In this document: positions 1 to 10,368 of the stretch, piece by piece | How positions within the stretch are numbered: the stretch's first letter is position 1 | How the letters are laid out: each line of letters begins with the position of its first letter | From: Cyclobacteriaceae bacterium | Lineage (GTDB): Bacteria; Bacteroidota; Bacteroidia; Cytophagales; Cyclobacteriaceae | Assembly: GCA_013373335.1 (NCBI GenBank) | Contig: JABXHZ010000196.1 | Location: forward strand, 1 to 39,355 | Reading direction: 5' to 3' | Length of the DNA: 39,355 nt | Made by a program: the position numbers and the translations under genes | Notes under the pieces: generated by a model | What the model was told of the DNA's origin: nothing | The model's input: only the letters and a program-made list of their open reading frames with translations | Databases searched by the model: none

Positions 1-450
1 GATCAGGAATTTGTTCAATCAGGCGATCAACTCCCCTACCTTATTTATTCAGAGAAGACTCATCCACTTACTAATAGTAGAGCAAAATGGAACTGGGATT
101 ATTTAAGCAATGAAATAATCAGTGCTTATCCTGGACCAGAGTTCGATTTACTTTCCTTAGACCAAAAACTACAATTGGAAAACCAGGAGTTTACTATTTC
201 CCAATTAAAAAACGGGATGGCAGTACAATTGAAGGAACTGCTTCCGAATCAATTGGGAAGTATTTATACAGCTCCTGTATTTCCAGGAACTGTACAACTT
301 ACCCATGGAGGAAAAATCATCTGCCTCCTACAAGACGCTCAAGTTACGGGAGGCTATCCCCGAATCCTTCAAATTCATGAGGATGATTTGAAAATAATAG
401 CTCAAAAAAAACCAAATCAGAAAATTCGATTTCAACTGATTACATCCTGA
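1..450 (+). CDS. pxpC: Biotin-dependent carboxyltransferase / 5-oxoprolinase subunit C-like (KipA/PxpC family), C-terminal part, 5' truncated by window edge
   Basis: Frame 1 is open from base 1 (DQEFVQSGDQLPYLIYSEKTHPLTNSRAKWNWDY...) through the given 175..450 ORF. The C-terminus contains the family-like AQVTGGYPRILQI segment. Stop TGA at 448-450. Confidence 0.75.
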   Translation, partial: DQEFVQSGDQLPYLIYSEKTHPLTNSRAKWNWDYLSNEIISAYPGPEFDLLSLDQKLQLENQEFTISQLKNGMAVQLKELLPNQLGSIYTAPVFPGTVQLTHGGKIICLLQDAQVTGGYPRILQIHEDDLKIIAQKKPNQKIRFQLITS

Positions 451-634
451 GCCAAAAAAAACAACAGTTTCTATTCTTCAGTAAGACATTAATCGCCATT
501 TCTTAAGTTTTCAAATGTCATGTAATTCATTGCAGCCATCCTTTTCTGAGATATTTTTGAAAAAACCAGCTACCGATTTGAGCAAAGAAAGATAGACTGC
601 TATCTTGAAAGGAACTTTTGAAACCCTAATTTCC

Positions 635-2146
635 ATGAATGCAGAATTGATAGAAAAAATCAAAAAACAGGGAATGAACCCTGAACTTGTTCTCCAGCAA
701 ATTGAGAATTTCAAAAATGGCTTCCCATTTCTAGAAATTACCGGGCCAGCTACTCCAGAACATGGTATCCGAATTATGGAGGAAACCGATTTGGATCATT
801 TTCATCAAACCTATCCCGAAAAAGCCTCGAAAATTGAAGTAGTGAAATTTGTTCCTGCATCTGGAGCAGCTTCTCGAATGTTTAAAGATCTATTTGCTTT
901 TTTAGATGGAGACGGAGATTTAAGCAAAAGCAAATTCGTCCAAAAGTTCATGGATCAAATAGAGAAGTTTGCCTTTTTCGACGATCTCAATGAAGTTCTA
1001 AAAAATCGTGGAACTAGCATTATGGATTGTTTGGACCGAAAAGATTACAAGGAAATCTTGGGTGCCCTTCTATTGGAAGATGGCTTGGAATATGGAAGTT
1101 TGCCCAAAGGTCTTCTCAAGTTCCATCGATATGAAAATGACACAAGGACACCTGCCTATGAGCATTTGATAGAAGGAATGCAATATGCGGTCGGTAAGGG
1201 TAACAAAGTCAAAATACACTTCACGGTTTCTCCTGAACACGAAGAAAGATTCAGAGCAGAAATCGACGGAATTGTCCCAATTTTGGAAGAAGAGTCTGAG
1301 TTGACCTTCGATGTCAGCTATTCCCAGCAAAAAAAATCCACGGACACCATCGCGGTAACCATGAATAATGAACCATTTCTAGAGGATGATGGTAGCATTC
1401 TCTTCAGACCTGCAGGTCATGGGGCCCTTTTGGAAAATCTGAATGATATCGACGCAGATTTGATTTTTATAAAAAACATTGATAACGTCGTCCCAGATCG
1501 ATTAAAAGGACCTACCAAACAGTATAAACAGGCGATTGGAGGTCTTTTGCTGGAGATTCAAGAAAAGGTATTTGATGCACTTCGTAAGCTTGATCAGGAA
1601 ATATCAAGCACAAACGTTGAAGCCGCAAAAAATGTATTTCTGAATGAATTAGGAGGAAAACTCCCATCCCATTTTGACGCCCTACCACTCATGGAGCAAT
1701 ACCAATTCATTAAAGGAAAATTGGATAGACCGATTCGAGTTTGTGGAATGGTGAAAAACACAGGAGAACCCGGCGGCGGGCCATTCTGGATTTTAGAAGA
1801 GGATGGATCCCAATCCTTACAAATTCTAGAAACGGCTCAAATAAATTTAGCTGATCCTGACTCGGAGAGACACCTTCAAGCTGCTACACATTTCAATCCA
1901 GTAGATTTGGTCTGCGGTACCAGAAACTATAAAGGAGAAAAATTTGACTTACTCAAATTCCGCGATATGAATACAGGATTCATTACCGAAAAATCGAAAA
2001 GCGGTCGTGAGTTAAAAGCGTTGGAATTGCCTGGGTTATGGAATGGATCCATGTCAGGTTGGAACACACTTTTTGTAGAAGTTCCCCTCATCACGTTCAA
2101 TCCCGTCAAGACGGTCAATGACCTGCTTCGGGAGGAACATCAATAA
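635..2146 (+). CDS. DUF4301 family protein
   Basis: Long ORF (TTG at 605; ATG at 635 is the more likely start). Sequence resembles DUF4301: VKFVPASGAASRMFKDL, LPKGLLKFHRY, RVCGMVKNTGEPGGGPFWI. Confidence 0.8.
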   Translation: MNAELIEKIKKQGMNPELVLQQIENFKNGFPFLEITGPATPEHGIRIMEETDLDHFHQTYPEKASKIEVVKFVPASGAASRMFKDLFAFLDGDGDLSKSKFVQKFMDQIEKFAFFDDLNEVLKNRGTSIMDCLDRKDYKEILGALLLEDGLEYGSLPKGLLKFHRYENDTRTPAYEHLIEGMQYAVGKGNKVKIHFTVSPEHEERFRAEIDGIVPILEEESELTFDVSYSQQKKSTDTIAVTMNNEPFLEDDGSILFRPAGHGALLENLNDIDADLIFIKNIDNVVPDRLKGPTKQYKQAIGGLLLEIQEKVFDALRKLDQEISSTNVEAAKNVFLNELGGKLPSHFDALPLMEQYQFIKGKLDRPIRVCGMVKNTGEPGGGPFWILEEDGSQSLQILETAQINLADPDSERHLQAATHFNPVDLVCGTRNYKGEKFDLLKFRDMNTGFITEKSKSGRELKALELPGLWNGSMSGWNTLFVEVPLITFNPVKTVNDLLREEHQ

Positions 2147-2151
2147 AGAAG

Positions 2152-2179
2152 AAAAGCCGGAATTAAATCCGGCTTTTTT
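2152..2179. terminator. Bidirectional intrinsic terminator
   Basis: Hairpin AAAAGCCGGA-attaaa-TCCGGCTTTT with flanking A/T tracts, between convergent genes. Confidence 0.85.
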
Positions 2180-3357
2180 TATTTCTTCCCTTCATAAAGA
2201 TCATATTTCAAAAGTCTGCAATCAATTGTTCCATTCCAAAACTCGATTCTCCGACTAGCTCTTAGCCCTACTTTTTTGGCAAGTTCTAAATTTCCCGTAA
2301 AAATATACCCTCGATAACCTGCGCATTTTTGCTTTAAAAAATCCCCTATTCTTCTATAGGTCTCAGCCAATTCCTCCACTTCACCCAAACGCTCTCCATA
2401 TTCTGGATTGAACATAATTACTCCTTTTGGCTTTTCCGGGATTTCTGTTTCGGCAAAATCACAAACTTGAAAATCAATTAAATCCTCTACTCCGGCAATG
2501 GCGGCATTTTCCCGGGCAAATGTGATGGCCTGAAGGGAAATATCGGAAGCTATGATTTTTACCCCGGGATTATCGATGATTTTATTTCTTAACTTTTTCA
2601 TTTTGGCTTCATAAGCTTCTTGAGGGTAACCCAAAATACTCATGAAAGCATAATGATCTCGATATAAACCAGGAAAACGGTTGGTTGCCATTAGTGCTGC
2701 TTCGATGGCTAAAGTACCCGATCCACACATGGGATTGATAAAGGGCACTCGTGTATTCCATTCTGTTGCATAAATGGTAGCTGCAGCGAGGTCCTCCATC
2801 ATGGGTGCTTTTCCAGGAATCTTCCGGTAGCCGTGTTTTGCTAAAGTTTCCCCTGTTGTATTCAGATAGATTTGAGCATGCGTATCCTTCCAAAATACCT
2901 GAACAACCAACCCTCTAAATTCTGATCCAGAATCGGGCCTTCTCCCAAATTTCTCCCTAAAACGATCAACGATGGCATCTTTTACCTTCACATTGACAAT
3001 CAAAGGGGTACTGACAGACTCATTTTCAACAACAGAGTTTACCGAAAAATACCCATCCACATCCAAATAATCCTCCCATGGAAGCGCCTTAATTCTCCGA
3101 TAGATATCCGAGGCATTTCGCAAATAAATAGATCGGATTTCAAATAAGACCTGGGAGGCAGTGCGAAGGTGAAGGTTTAAGTCCATGCAATCCTCCAAAG
3201 AAGCCCGGAGTTCTATCCCGGTCCGATGGATTTTTTCAGGAAAAAAGCCAAGATCTCTAATTTCCTGCTCCAAATAAGAGACCGAGCGGTCCTTGCAGGT
3301 GACAAATACACTTCTTCGTTCGTTGAAATCAAGCATGCGCAAAAGTAGAGATTTCAA
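2179..3357 (-). CDS. THUMP-domain class I SAM-dependent RNA methyltransferase, RlmL-like
   Basis: 392 aa; N-terminal THUMP-like region, then NPMCGSGTLAIEAALMA and FNPEYGERLGE methyltransferase motifs. Confidence 0.88.
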   Translation of the reverse strand: MKSLLLRMLDFNERRSVFVTCKDRSVSYLEQEIRDLGFFPEKIHRTGIELRASLEDCMDLNLHLRTASQVLFEIRSIYLRNASDIYRRIKALPWEDYLDVDGYFSVNSVVENESVSTPLIVNVKVKDAIVDRFREKFGRRPDSGSEFRGLVVQVFWKDTHAQIYLNTTGETLAKHGYRKIPGKAPMMEDLAAATIYATEWNTRVPFINPMCGSGTLAIEAALMATNRFPGLYRDHYAFMSILGYPQEAYEAKMKKLRNKIIDNPGVKIIASDISLQAITFARENAAIAGVEDLIDFQVCDFAETEIPEKPKGVIMFNPEYGERLGEVEELAETYRRIGDFLKQKCAGYRGYIFTGNLELAKKVGLRASRRIEFWNGTIDCRLLKYDLYEGKK

Positions 3358-3496
3358 AAGAAATAATTTTCGATCACTCCGTTTAAAGAATTAATACTGG
3401 AAAGATCCCGAACGATTCCGTATCTTAACCAAGATTACTAAAGCAGATATCAGCTTAAAATTATCTTTTAGAATAACCCCTTAAAACCCTCACTTC

Positions 3497-4882
3497 ATGA
3501 TACGTATGCGATTTCTTTTCCCACTGTTTTTGTCTTTCATGATCTTAGGATCTTGCACAAGCCAAAAAGAAGACAAATCAGAGGAATGGAGGACTTTATT
3601 TAATGGAAAAGATCTTTCTGGTTGGAAGGCGGTAGCGGGAGATGCTACTTTTTCAGTAGAAAACGGTGAAATCATAGGTACGGCCGAAGAAGGATCCCCT
3701 AATACCTTCCTTATCACAGAAGAGATTTTCGGGGATTTTATATTAGAATTAGAATTGAAGGTCGAGCATATTTCCTCCAATTCAGGCATAATGGCCAGAG
3801 GTCAATTTGATCCAGCTGCTCGAGACGGTAAAGGACTAGTATATGGATACCAAATAGAAGCTGATCCAACTGATCGAGCCTGGTCAGGTGGAGTGTACGA
3901 TGAAGCACGTCGAGGTTGGTTATATCCGTTGGATTTAAATCCAGAAGCTAAATCAGCATTCAAATTGGGAGAATATAATCAATACCGAATCGAGGTAATT
4001 GGGGATGAAATCAAAACCTGGATTAATGGTCAAGAAGTAGCTTATGTTGTTGATGATACCGATCGGAATGGATTTATTGGCCTCCAAGTCCATAGTATAC
4101 AAAATCCAGAAGATGCCGGAAGAAAGACCTACTTTCGAAATATTCGAATCAAAACAGAAAATCTTGATCCTCAACCTTTTAATACTGATATTTTCGTTGT
4201 AAATAACCGAAAAAACGAGTTAATAGATTATGAGATTGCAAATGGTTGGAGGTTATTGTTCAACGGAAAAGATTCTGAAGGATGGGTTGGAGCTTACAAA
4301 GACACTTTCCCTGATTTTGGCTGGAGTGTAACAGATGGTATTTTATCCATCGCTTCCTCTGGAGGTGGAGAATCATCTTTTGCCGGAGACATAGTCACGA
4401 AAGAAAAATTCAGCGCTTTTGATTTAGCTTTTGAATTTAATCTTTCGGAAGGGGCAAATAGCGGTGTAAAGTATTTTGTCACTTTATCAGAAAACAATTC
4501 AGGTTCAGCTATTGGTCTAGAATATCAAATTTTGGATGACGAAAGACACCCGGACGCCAAAATGGGCAGAGACGGAAACAGGACATTAGCTTCTTTGTAT
4601 GACCTTATCACCGCACAAAAACAAAGCAGATTTGTGAAAAAGCCTGGAGAATGGAACAAAGGAAGAATTGTAGTGTACCCGGATAATAAAGTAGAACACT
4701 ATCTGAATGGAGTAAAAGTCCTTGAATACGTTAGAGGCTCCCAGGAATTTCGTGATTTGGTAGCCTTATCTAAATATAAAATTTGGGAAAACTTTGGAGA
4801 GGCACCTGAGGGTCATATTCTCCTTCAGGATCACGGAGATCAAGTCAGCTTCAAAAACATCAAAATCAAAACCTTAAATTAA
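3497..4882 (+). CDS. Lipoprotein with two tandem DUF1080 (3-keto-disaccharide hydrolase / LamG-like) domains
   Basis: Signal peptide with lipobox FMILGSC. Two internally homologous segments: EEWRTLFNGKDLSGWKA... and NGWRLLFNGKDSEGWVG.... Confidence 0.88.
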   Translation: MIRMRFLFPLFLSFMILGSCTSQKEDKSEEWRTLFNGKDLSGWKAVAGDATFSVENGEIIGTAEEGSPNTFLITEEIFGDFILELELKVEHISSNSGIMARGQFDPAARDGKGLVYGYQIEADPTDRAWSGGVYDEARRGWLYPLDLNPEAKSAFKLGEYNQYRIEVIGDEIKTWINGQEVAYVVDDTDRNGFIGLQVHSIQNPEDAGRKTYFRNIRIKTENLDPQPFNTDIFVVNNRKNELIDYEIANGWRLLFNGKDSEGWVGAYKDTFPDFGWSVTDGILSIASSGGGESSFAGDIVTKEKFSAFDLAFEFNLSEGANSGVKYFVTLSENNSGSAIGLEYQILDDERHPDAKMGRDGNRTLASLYDLITAQKQSRFVKKPGEWNKGRIVVYPDNKVEHYLNGVKVLEYVRGSQEFRDLVALSKYKIWENFGEAPEGHILLQDHGDQVSFKNIKIKTLN

Positions 4883-4893
4883 CCCGGCAAATC

Positions 4894-6243
4894 ATGAGTA
4901 AGCAATCCAGAAGAACCTTTATCAAAAAAAGTACGGCAGCAGGTATCGGAGTATCTGCTTTAGGTGCCATTGGTTTTTCAGCAAAATCCTATGGTAGAAT
5001 CCTCGGCGCAAATGATAGACTGAATGTGGCTATCGCAGGATTGGGAAGAAGACTTGGGGCTTTTTATGAGCCAATTGGGTTGAAGTCCAGTAATGTCCAA
5101 CTCCTCTATTTATGCGATGTAATGGACAAGCAATTAACTCGTGCAGCAGAAAATTTCTCCAACCACATTGACTATCAACCCAAACTTGAAAAAAACATAC
5201 TTAAAGTATTAGAAGACAAAGACTTAGACGTTTTAATTAATGCTACTCCGGACCATTGGCATGCTCCAGGTACCTGGCTTGCTTTGGATCATGGAAAACA
5301 CGTCTACGTTGAGAAACCCTGCTCCCACAATCCCCGTGAAGGAGAGCTTTTAATTGCATTGCAGAAAAAATATGGCAAGGTGGTGCAAATGGGTAATCAA
5401 CAACGTTCAGCTCCGGAAAGCCGGGAAATCATCAAAGCTATTCATGATGGTGCGATTGGAAAAGCTTACAAGGCTGTGGCTTTTTACAGTAATGCTAGAG
5501 GACCGGTAGTCAACCCATCTCCTGCTCCAATTCCTGAAGGACTGGATTGGGAACTTTTCCAAGGTCCAGCTCCTCGAAAACCCTACATGCATGATACTTG
5601 GGATTACAATTGGCATTGGTATGGCTGGGATTATGGCACGGCTGAAACGGGAAATAATGCAACCCACGAGTTGGATGTGGCGCGCTGGGCGTTGGAAGTA
5701 TCATATCCAAGCCAGGTGCTGGTCGATGCCGGAAAGTATCATTTTGTAGATGATGGATGGACCATGTATGATACAATGGAGGCAACCTTCAAATTTTCCA
5801 ATGGGTCTACTATCGTTTGGGATGGAAAGAGCAGGAATAATTACAACACCTATGGCGCAGATCGTGGTACCATTATTTTTGGTTCCGAAGGAAGTGTTTT
5901 CGTCAACCGAAATGGATACAAGCATTACGATCGAACAGGAAAGTTGATCAAAGACAGCTCCTCTGCCGGAAATGAAGCTGGTACTGCTCTTGGAGGAGGC
6001 GGAGATATGAGTACTCGACATGTAGTCAACTTTTTCAATGCCGTTCGAGGAATGGAAAAGCAAAACTCTAATATTGAAGAAGGTGCCATTAGTACTTTAC
6101 TTTGCCATCTCGCTAATATTTCCTATCGAACAGGTGAATCACTTACCTGCGACAGTTCCAGTGGCCGAATTACCAATTCCAAAAAAGCGATGGAGCTTTG
6201 GTCTAGGGAATATGAAAAAGGCTGGGAACCTCCAAAAGTCTAA
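4894..6243 (+). CDS. Gfo/Idh/MocA family oxidoreductase with Tat-type signal
   Basis: N-terminus SRRTFIKKSTAAGIGVSALGAIGF; Rossmann segment LNVAIAGLGRRLG; INATPDHWHAPGTWLALDHGKHVYVEKPCSHN. Confidence 0.92.
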   Translation: MSKQSRRTFIKKSTAAGIGVSALGAIGFSAKSYGRILGANDRLNVAIAGLGRRLGAFYEPIGLKSSNVQLLYLCDVMDKQLTRAAENFSNHIDYQPKLEKNILKVLEDKDLDVLINATPDHWHAPGTWLALDHGKHVYVEKPCSHNPREGELLIALQKKYGKVVQMGNQQRSAPESREIIKAIHDGAIGKAYKAVAFYSNARGPVVNPSPAPIPEGLDWELFQGPAPRKPYMHDTWDYNWHWYGWDYGTAETGNNATHELDVARWALEVSYPSQVLVDAGKYHFVDDGWTMYDTMEATFKFSNGSTIVWDGKSRNNYNTYGADRGTIIFGSEGSVFVNRNGYKHYDRTGKLIKDSSSAGNEAGTALGGGGDMSTRHVVNFFNAVRGMEKQNSNIEEGAISTLLCHLANISYRTGESLTCDSSSGRITNSKKAMELWSREYEKGWEPPKV

Positions 6244-6251
6244 TTTTAAAG

Positions 6252-6285
6252 AGGCCGTATTCGAAAAAGAAAACGGCCTTTTTTG
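6252..6285 (+). terminator. Intrinsic terminator after the Gfo/Idh/MocA gene
   Basis: AGGCCGT-...-ACGGCCT stem followed by a T run. Confidence 0.8.
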
Positions 6286-6324
6286 AGTTTAAAAACTTAT
6301 CAACAGTTTCGCCATTAATTAGAT

Positions 6325-6339
6325 CTTTTGCATCAAAAG
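6325..6339. repeat. 15-bp inverted repeat upstream of uxaC
   Basis: CTTTTG-CAT-CAAAAG, perfect 6-bp arms, ending 8 bp before the ATG at 6348. Confidence 0.6.
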
Positions 6340-6347
6340 CAGTAGTT

Positions 6348-7787
6348 ATGAGTCATTTCTCATCCAAAAATTCATTTATTAATGAGGATTTTTTGCTTCA
6401 ATCAGAGTTTGCTAGAATACTCTATCATGACTATGCAAAAGACCTCCCCATCATAGATTACCACAATCATCTACCTCCAAGTGAGATTCGTTCCAATCGG
6501 GCATTTGGAACTATTTCGCAAGCATGGCTTGCAGGCGACCACTACAAATGGAGAACGATGCGCACCCTAGGCATATCCGAAAAATATATAACCGGAAAGG
6601 CATCCGATAAAGAAAAGTTTGAAAAGTGGGCGTTTACCGTTCCTTATACTGTCCGAAACCCACTTTACCACTGGACTCATTTGGAATTACAGCGCTACTT
6701 CGGAATCGAAGAATATCTTTCTGAAAAAAGTGCAACCAATATTTACGAATCATGCAATGATGCCTTATCCACAGAGGAGTATAGGACGCAAGGATTACTC
6801 AAAAAAATGAAAGTGGAAGTTGTCTGCACCACCGATGACCCCATCGATTCCTTAGAGGATCATTGGGGGTTTCATAGGGAAAATGCCGATCTTCTTCTCT
6901 TTCCTGCTTTCCGTCCCGACAAGGCTTTTGCTGTAGAAAATCCTGAAACCTATACGGATTATCTAAACAAATTGGAGCTTGCATCCAAAATTTCAATTCA
7001 AAGCTACGAGGACCTTTTAGAGGCGCTTAGAAAACGAATTGAGTTTTTTCACCAATCAGGTTGCAGACTCGCTGACCATGGCCTAGAACAATTGTATTTC
7101 TTTGAAAGGGATGAGTTTAATATTGAAGAACTATTCAAAAGAGTGCATTCCAAGAAAAATCTAAATACTAAAGAGATTCATTTTTTCAAATTTAAAACCC
7201 TTCAGATCCTTTGCAGAGAATACCATTCACGTGGATGGGTTCAGCAATTCCATTTAGGTGCTTTGCGAAATACAAATACCCGGAAACTTCAAGAACTTGG
7301 ACCGGATACAGGCTATGACTCTATTGGGGATTTTGATCAGGCGCGGGCTTTAGCTGGCTTCCTAAATTCATTGGACCAAACAGACCAATTATGTAAAACC
7401 ATTCTCTACAACCTTAACCCCCGGGACAATGAGGTTTTTGCTACCATGACAGGGAATTTCAATGATGGAAGCGTGAAGGGAAAACTCCAGTTTGGTTCGG
7501 GTTGGTGGTACTTAGATCAAATTGACGGAATGGAAAAACAACTCAATGCCCTATCCAACATGAGCATTCTTTCTTGTTTTATAGGCATGTTGACTGATTC
7601 TAGAAGCTTCCTTTCATTCCCAAGACACGAATATTTCCGTCGAATCCTATGCAATCTTGTTGGAAACGATGTACAAAAAGGGCTTTTGCCTGCTGATGAA
7701 AAATGGCTTGGTAAAATCGTCGCCGATATCTCCTACTACAATGCTAAAAATTACTTTGACTTTTCACCTGATAATTTCCAAGTTTGA
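6348..7787 (+). CDS. uxaC: Glucuronate (uronate) isomerase
   Basis: 479 aa; LPIIDYHNHLPPSEI, VVCTTDDPIDSLEDH, GWVQQFHLGALRNTN, MLTDSRSFLSFPRHEYFRRILC are UxaC signature regions. Confidence 0.95.
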   Translation: MSHFSSKNSFINEDFLLQSEFARILYHDYAKDLPIIDYHNHLPPSEIRSNRAFGTISQAWLAGDHYKWRTMRTLGISEKYITGKASDKEKFEKWAFTVPYTVRNPLYHWTHLELQRYFGIEEYLSEKSATNIYESCNDALSTEEYRTQGLLKKMKVEVVCTTDDPIDSLEDHWGFHRENADLLLFPAFRPDKAFAVENPETYTDYLNKLELASKISIQSYEDLLEALRKRIEFFHQSGCRLADHGLEQLYFFERDEFNIEELFKRVHSKKNLNTKEIHFFKFKTLQILCREYHSRGWVQQFHLGALRNTNTRKLQELGPDTGYDSIGDFDQARALAGFLNSLDQTDQLCKTILYNLNPRDNEVFATMTGNFNDGSVKGKLQFGSGWWYLDQIDGMEKQLNALSNMSILSCFIGMLTDSRSFLSFPRHEYFRRILCNLVGNDVQKGLLPADEKWLGKIVADISYYNAKNYFDFSPDNFQV

Positions 7788-7789
7788 TT

Positions 7790-8608
7790 ATGACCTCTAA
7801 ATTATTTGACATTTCAGACAAGCGGATCGCATTTTCAGGTGCTACGGGAGTCTTGGGAAAAGCCATCAGCCTTCACCTTGCTTCAGAGGGAGCTGAGCTT
7901 TTGATTCTTGGTAGAAATGCAACCAAAATCGAAGAGCTAATCCGAGAAATAGAAAAAACCGGTGGAAAGGCTTCAGGATATACATGTGATGTGACGGATT
8001 GGGAAAGCGTTTCCCAGGCCGCAAACCAAATTGAAGCTGATTATGGGTCAATCGATTTGCTAATCAATGCGGCAGGTGGAAATATGCCCGGAGCAGTAAT
8101 TCGTCCTGATCAAGATTTTCTGGATTTAGATCTTTCTGCTTTAAAGCAGGTTATGGATTTAAATTATCTCGGTTCGGTATTACCCGTCAAAGCTCTGCTA
8201 CCTCTGATGCTAAAAAACCAAAAAGGAAACATTCTAAATATCAGTTCTATGGCTGCATCCAGACCTATGACTAGAGTCATGGGCTATGCATCTGCTAAAG
8301 CGGCCATTGATAATTTTACAAAATGGCTTGCTGTAGAACTCGCCACGAAACATGGCCCTCATTTTAGGGTAAATGCCCTTGCACCAGGCTTTTTCCTTAC
8401 AGAGCAAAACAGGAGCCTTTTGACTGAATCAGATGGTTCCTTAACTACCCGAGGAAATCAAATCATTACCCATACCCCCATGAATCGTTTTGGAAAACCA
8501 GAAGATTTATTAGGCGCAGTTCAATGGCTTTGCTCCGATGCTTCTTCATTTGTTACAGGGACAATCGTAGAAGTAGATGGAGGATTCAGTGCCTATTCAG
8601 GGGTATAA
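7790..8608 (+). CDS. SDR family oxidoreductase, probable fructuronate/mannonate reductase
   Basis: [11 protein letters not shown] nucleotide-binding motif, NAAGGN, YASAK catalytic motif. Lies between uxaC and uxuA. ATG 7790 preferred over TTG 7784. Confidence 0.88.
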   Translation: MTSKLFDISDKRIAFSGATGVLGKAISLHLASEGAELLILGRNATKIEELIREIEKTGGKASGYTCDVTDWESVSQAANQIEADYGSIDLLINAAGGNMPGAVIRPDQDFLDLDLSALKQVMDLNYLGSVLPVKALLPLMLKNQKGNILNISSMAASRPMTRVMGYASAKAAIDNFTKWLAVELATKHGPHFRVNALAPGFFLTEQNRSLLTESDGSLTTRGNQIITHTPMNRFGKPEDLLGAVQWLCSDASSFVTGTIVEVDGGFSAYSGV

Positions 8609-8634
8609 TCTATTATTGTAAAGCAATAAAACGT

Positions 8635-9813
8635 ATGAAACCAAGAATGGAACAAACCATGCGCTGGTACGGACCAAATGACCCGGTCAGCCTTCGGGAC
8701 ATCCGACAATCAGGAGCCACCGGCGTGGTCACTGCTCTTCATCACATCCCAAATGGAGAAGTTTGGCCTATCGAAGAAATCAAAAAACGGAAAAAACTCA
8801 TTGAAGATGAAGGCTTGAGCTGGTCCGTAGTTGAATCTGTCCCGGTGCACGAACAAATAAAAACCCGCACAGGAGACTATAAACTCTTTATTGAAAACTA
8901 TAAGCAAACGCTTAGAAATTTAGCCTCAGAGGGCATATTTACCGTTTGCTACAACTTCATGCCCATTTTAGATTGGACACGCACCGAACTTTACAAAGAG
9001 TTACCAAATGGGGCAAAAGCTCTTTTTTATGAAAAAAAAGCAGTCCAAGCTTTTGACCTATTTATCCTAAAAAGGAAGGAGGCATTTGAAGAATATTCTC
9101 CGGAAGAAATCCAAGAACTGCAACAGTATTACGATGCGCTGACTCCGGAAAAAAAACAACTAATTATCGACAATATTTTGAAAGGCCTTCCAGGGTCCGA
9201 GATTGGATACACCTTGGAGGAATTTGGAGAAATGCTCAAAACCTACGAAGGCATAGATGCCACCAAACTTCAGGAGCATCTGAGGCTATTTCTTGATGCA
9301 ATTGTTCCCGTGGCAGAGGAAGTTGGTGTTTACTTGACCATACATCCAGACGATCCTCCTTTTTCACTTTATGGTTTACCTAGAATCGTCTCTACTGCAG
9401 CGGATGCCAGAAGAATCATTCAGGACAATCCTAGTCCGCATAATGGTCTTTGTTTTTGCACGGGTAGCTATGGTGTGCGCTCGGACAATGACCTTATCGC
9501 AATGATCCGCGAATTTGGGGATCATATTAATTTCATTCATTTAAGAAGTACTAAGCGGGATGAGGAAGGTAATTTCATTGAAGAAAATCATTTGGATGGA
9601 GATGTTCCTATGGCCGCGGTAGTTCACGAATTACTTAAGGTCCAAGAAAAAAGAGGAAAGCGCATCCCTATGCGTCCTGATCACGGACATCAGATGTTGG
9701 ATGATTTAGGAAAAAAGACCAATCCGGGATATTCAGCGATTGGAAGGTTAAAAGGCTTAGCAGAAATACGGGGGATTGAAGAAGCAATTCTGTATCTTAA
9801 ATCCAATGACTGA
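8635..9813 (+). CDS. uxuA: Mannonate dehydratase
   Basis: [65 protein letters not shown]. Listed ORF starts at 8524 inside the SDR gene; ATG 8635 is the plausible start. Confidence 0.95.
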   Translation: MKPRMEQTMRWYGPNDPVSLRDIRQSGATGVVTALHHIPNGEVWPIEEIKKRKKLIEDEGLSWSVVESVPVHEQIKTRTGDYKLFIENYKQTLRNLASEGIFTVCYNFMPILDWTRTELYKELPNGAKALFYEKKAVQAFDLFILKRKEAFEEYSPEEIQELQQYYDALTPEKKQLIIDNILKGLPGSEIGYTLEEFGEMLKTYEGIDATKLQEHLRLFLDAIVPVAEEVGVYLTIHPDDPPFSLYGLPRIVSTAADARRIIQDNPSPHNGLCFCTGSYGVRSDNDLIAMIREFGDHINFIHLRSTKRDEEGNFIEENHLDGDVPMAAVVHELLKVQEKRGKRIPMRPDHGHQMLDDLGKKTNPGYSAIGRLKGLAEIRGIEEAILYLKSND

Positions 9814-10357
9814 AAAAGAAAAAATGATCGCTGGCCAATTGTACCAAGCTGGTGATCCAGTTTTAGAAGCTGAGCGAATTCAGGCCCGGAAACTCCTGAA
9901 AGAATTCAATGATTCGGATCCACAAGAGAAAGATTTACGGAAACGAATCCTTGAGAATTTATTGGGTAAAACAGGCAAAAACCTTTGGATTGAGCCTCCC
10001 TTCTATTGCGACTACGGGTACAATATCAGTTGTGGAGACAATGTCTTTTTCAATTTCAATTGTGTGATTTTGGATGTCGTACCAGTGAAATTTGGAGATC
10101 GGGTATTAGTGGGTCCAAACGTCCAATTTTATCCTGCAACCCATCCCATCGATGCCAAAATTAGAGGAGAACTCTGGGAATTTGGAAAAGAAATTCAAAT
10201 CGGGTCAGATGTTTGGATCGGAGGAGGAAGCATCATTTGCCCCGGCGTGAAAATAGGTGATCGAGCCATTATTGCTGCGGGAGCTGTAATTACCAAAGAT
10301 GTACCACCAGATGTAATAGTTGGGGGTAACCCGGGGAAAATAATTCGAGAACTTTAA
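9806..10357 (+). CDS. Sugar O-acetyltransferase (maltose acetyltransferase/LacA-like, left-handed beta-helix)
   Basis: Hexapeptide-repeat sequence; [59 protein letters not shown] 9806 overlaps the uxuA end by 8 nt. Confidence 0.92.
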   Translation: MTEKEKMIAGQLYQAGDPVLEAERIQARKLLKEFNDSDPQEKDLRKRILENLLGKTGKNLWIEPPFYCDYGYNISCGDNVFFNFNCVILDVVPVKFGDRVLVGPNVQFYPATHPIDAKIRGELWEFGKEIQIGSDVWIGGGSIICPGVKIGDRAIIAAGAVITKDVPPDVIVGGNPGKIIREL

Positions 10358-10368
10358 CCCATTCGGAA

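Noticed and set aside
511-714. Minus-strand 67-aa ORF overlapping the start of the DUF4301 gene
   Set aside because: Antisense to a confident coding region, no recognisable motif.
5407-6063. Cluster of antisense ORFs (5407-5667, 5510-5785, 5701-6063) and same-strand alternate-frame ORFs in the Gfo/Idh gene
   Set aside because: Shadow ORFs of a well-supported coding frame; low-complexity translations without family features.
8524-8634. N-terminal extension of the uxuA ORF ([37 protein letters not shown])
   Set aside because: Lies within the SDR coding region in another frame; the family N-terminus begins at [14 protein letters not shown].
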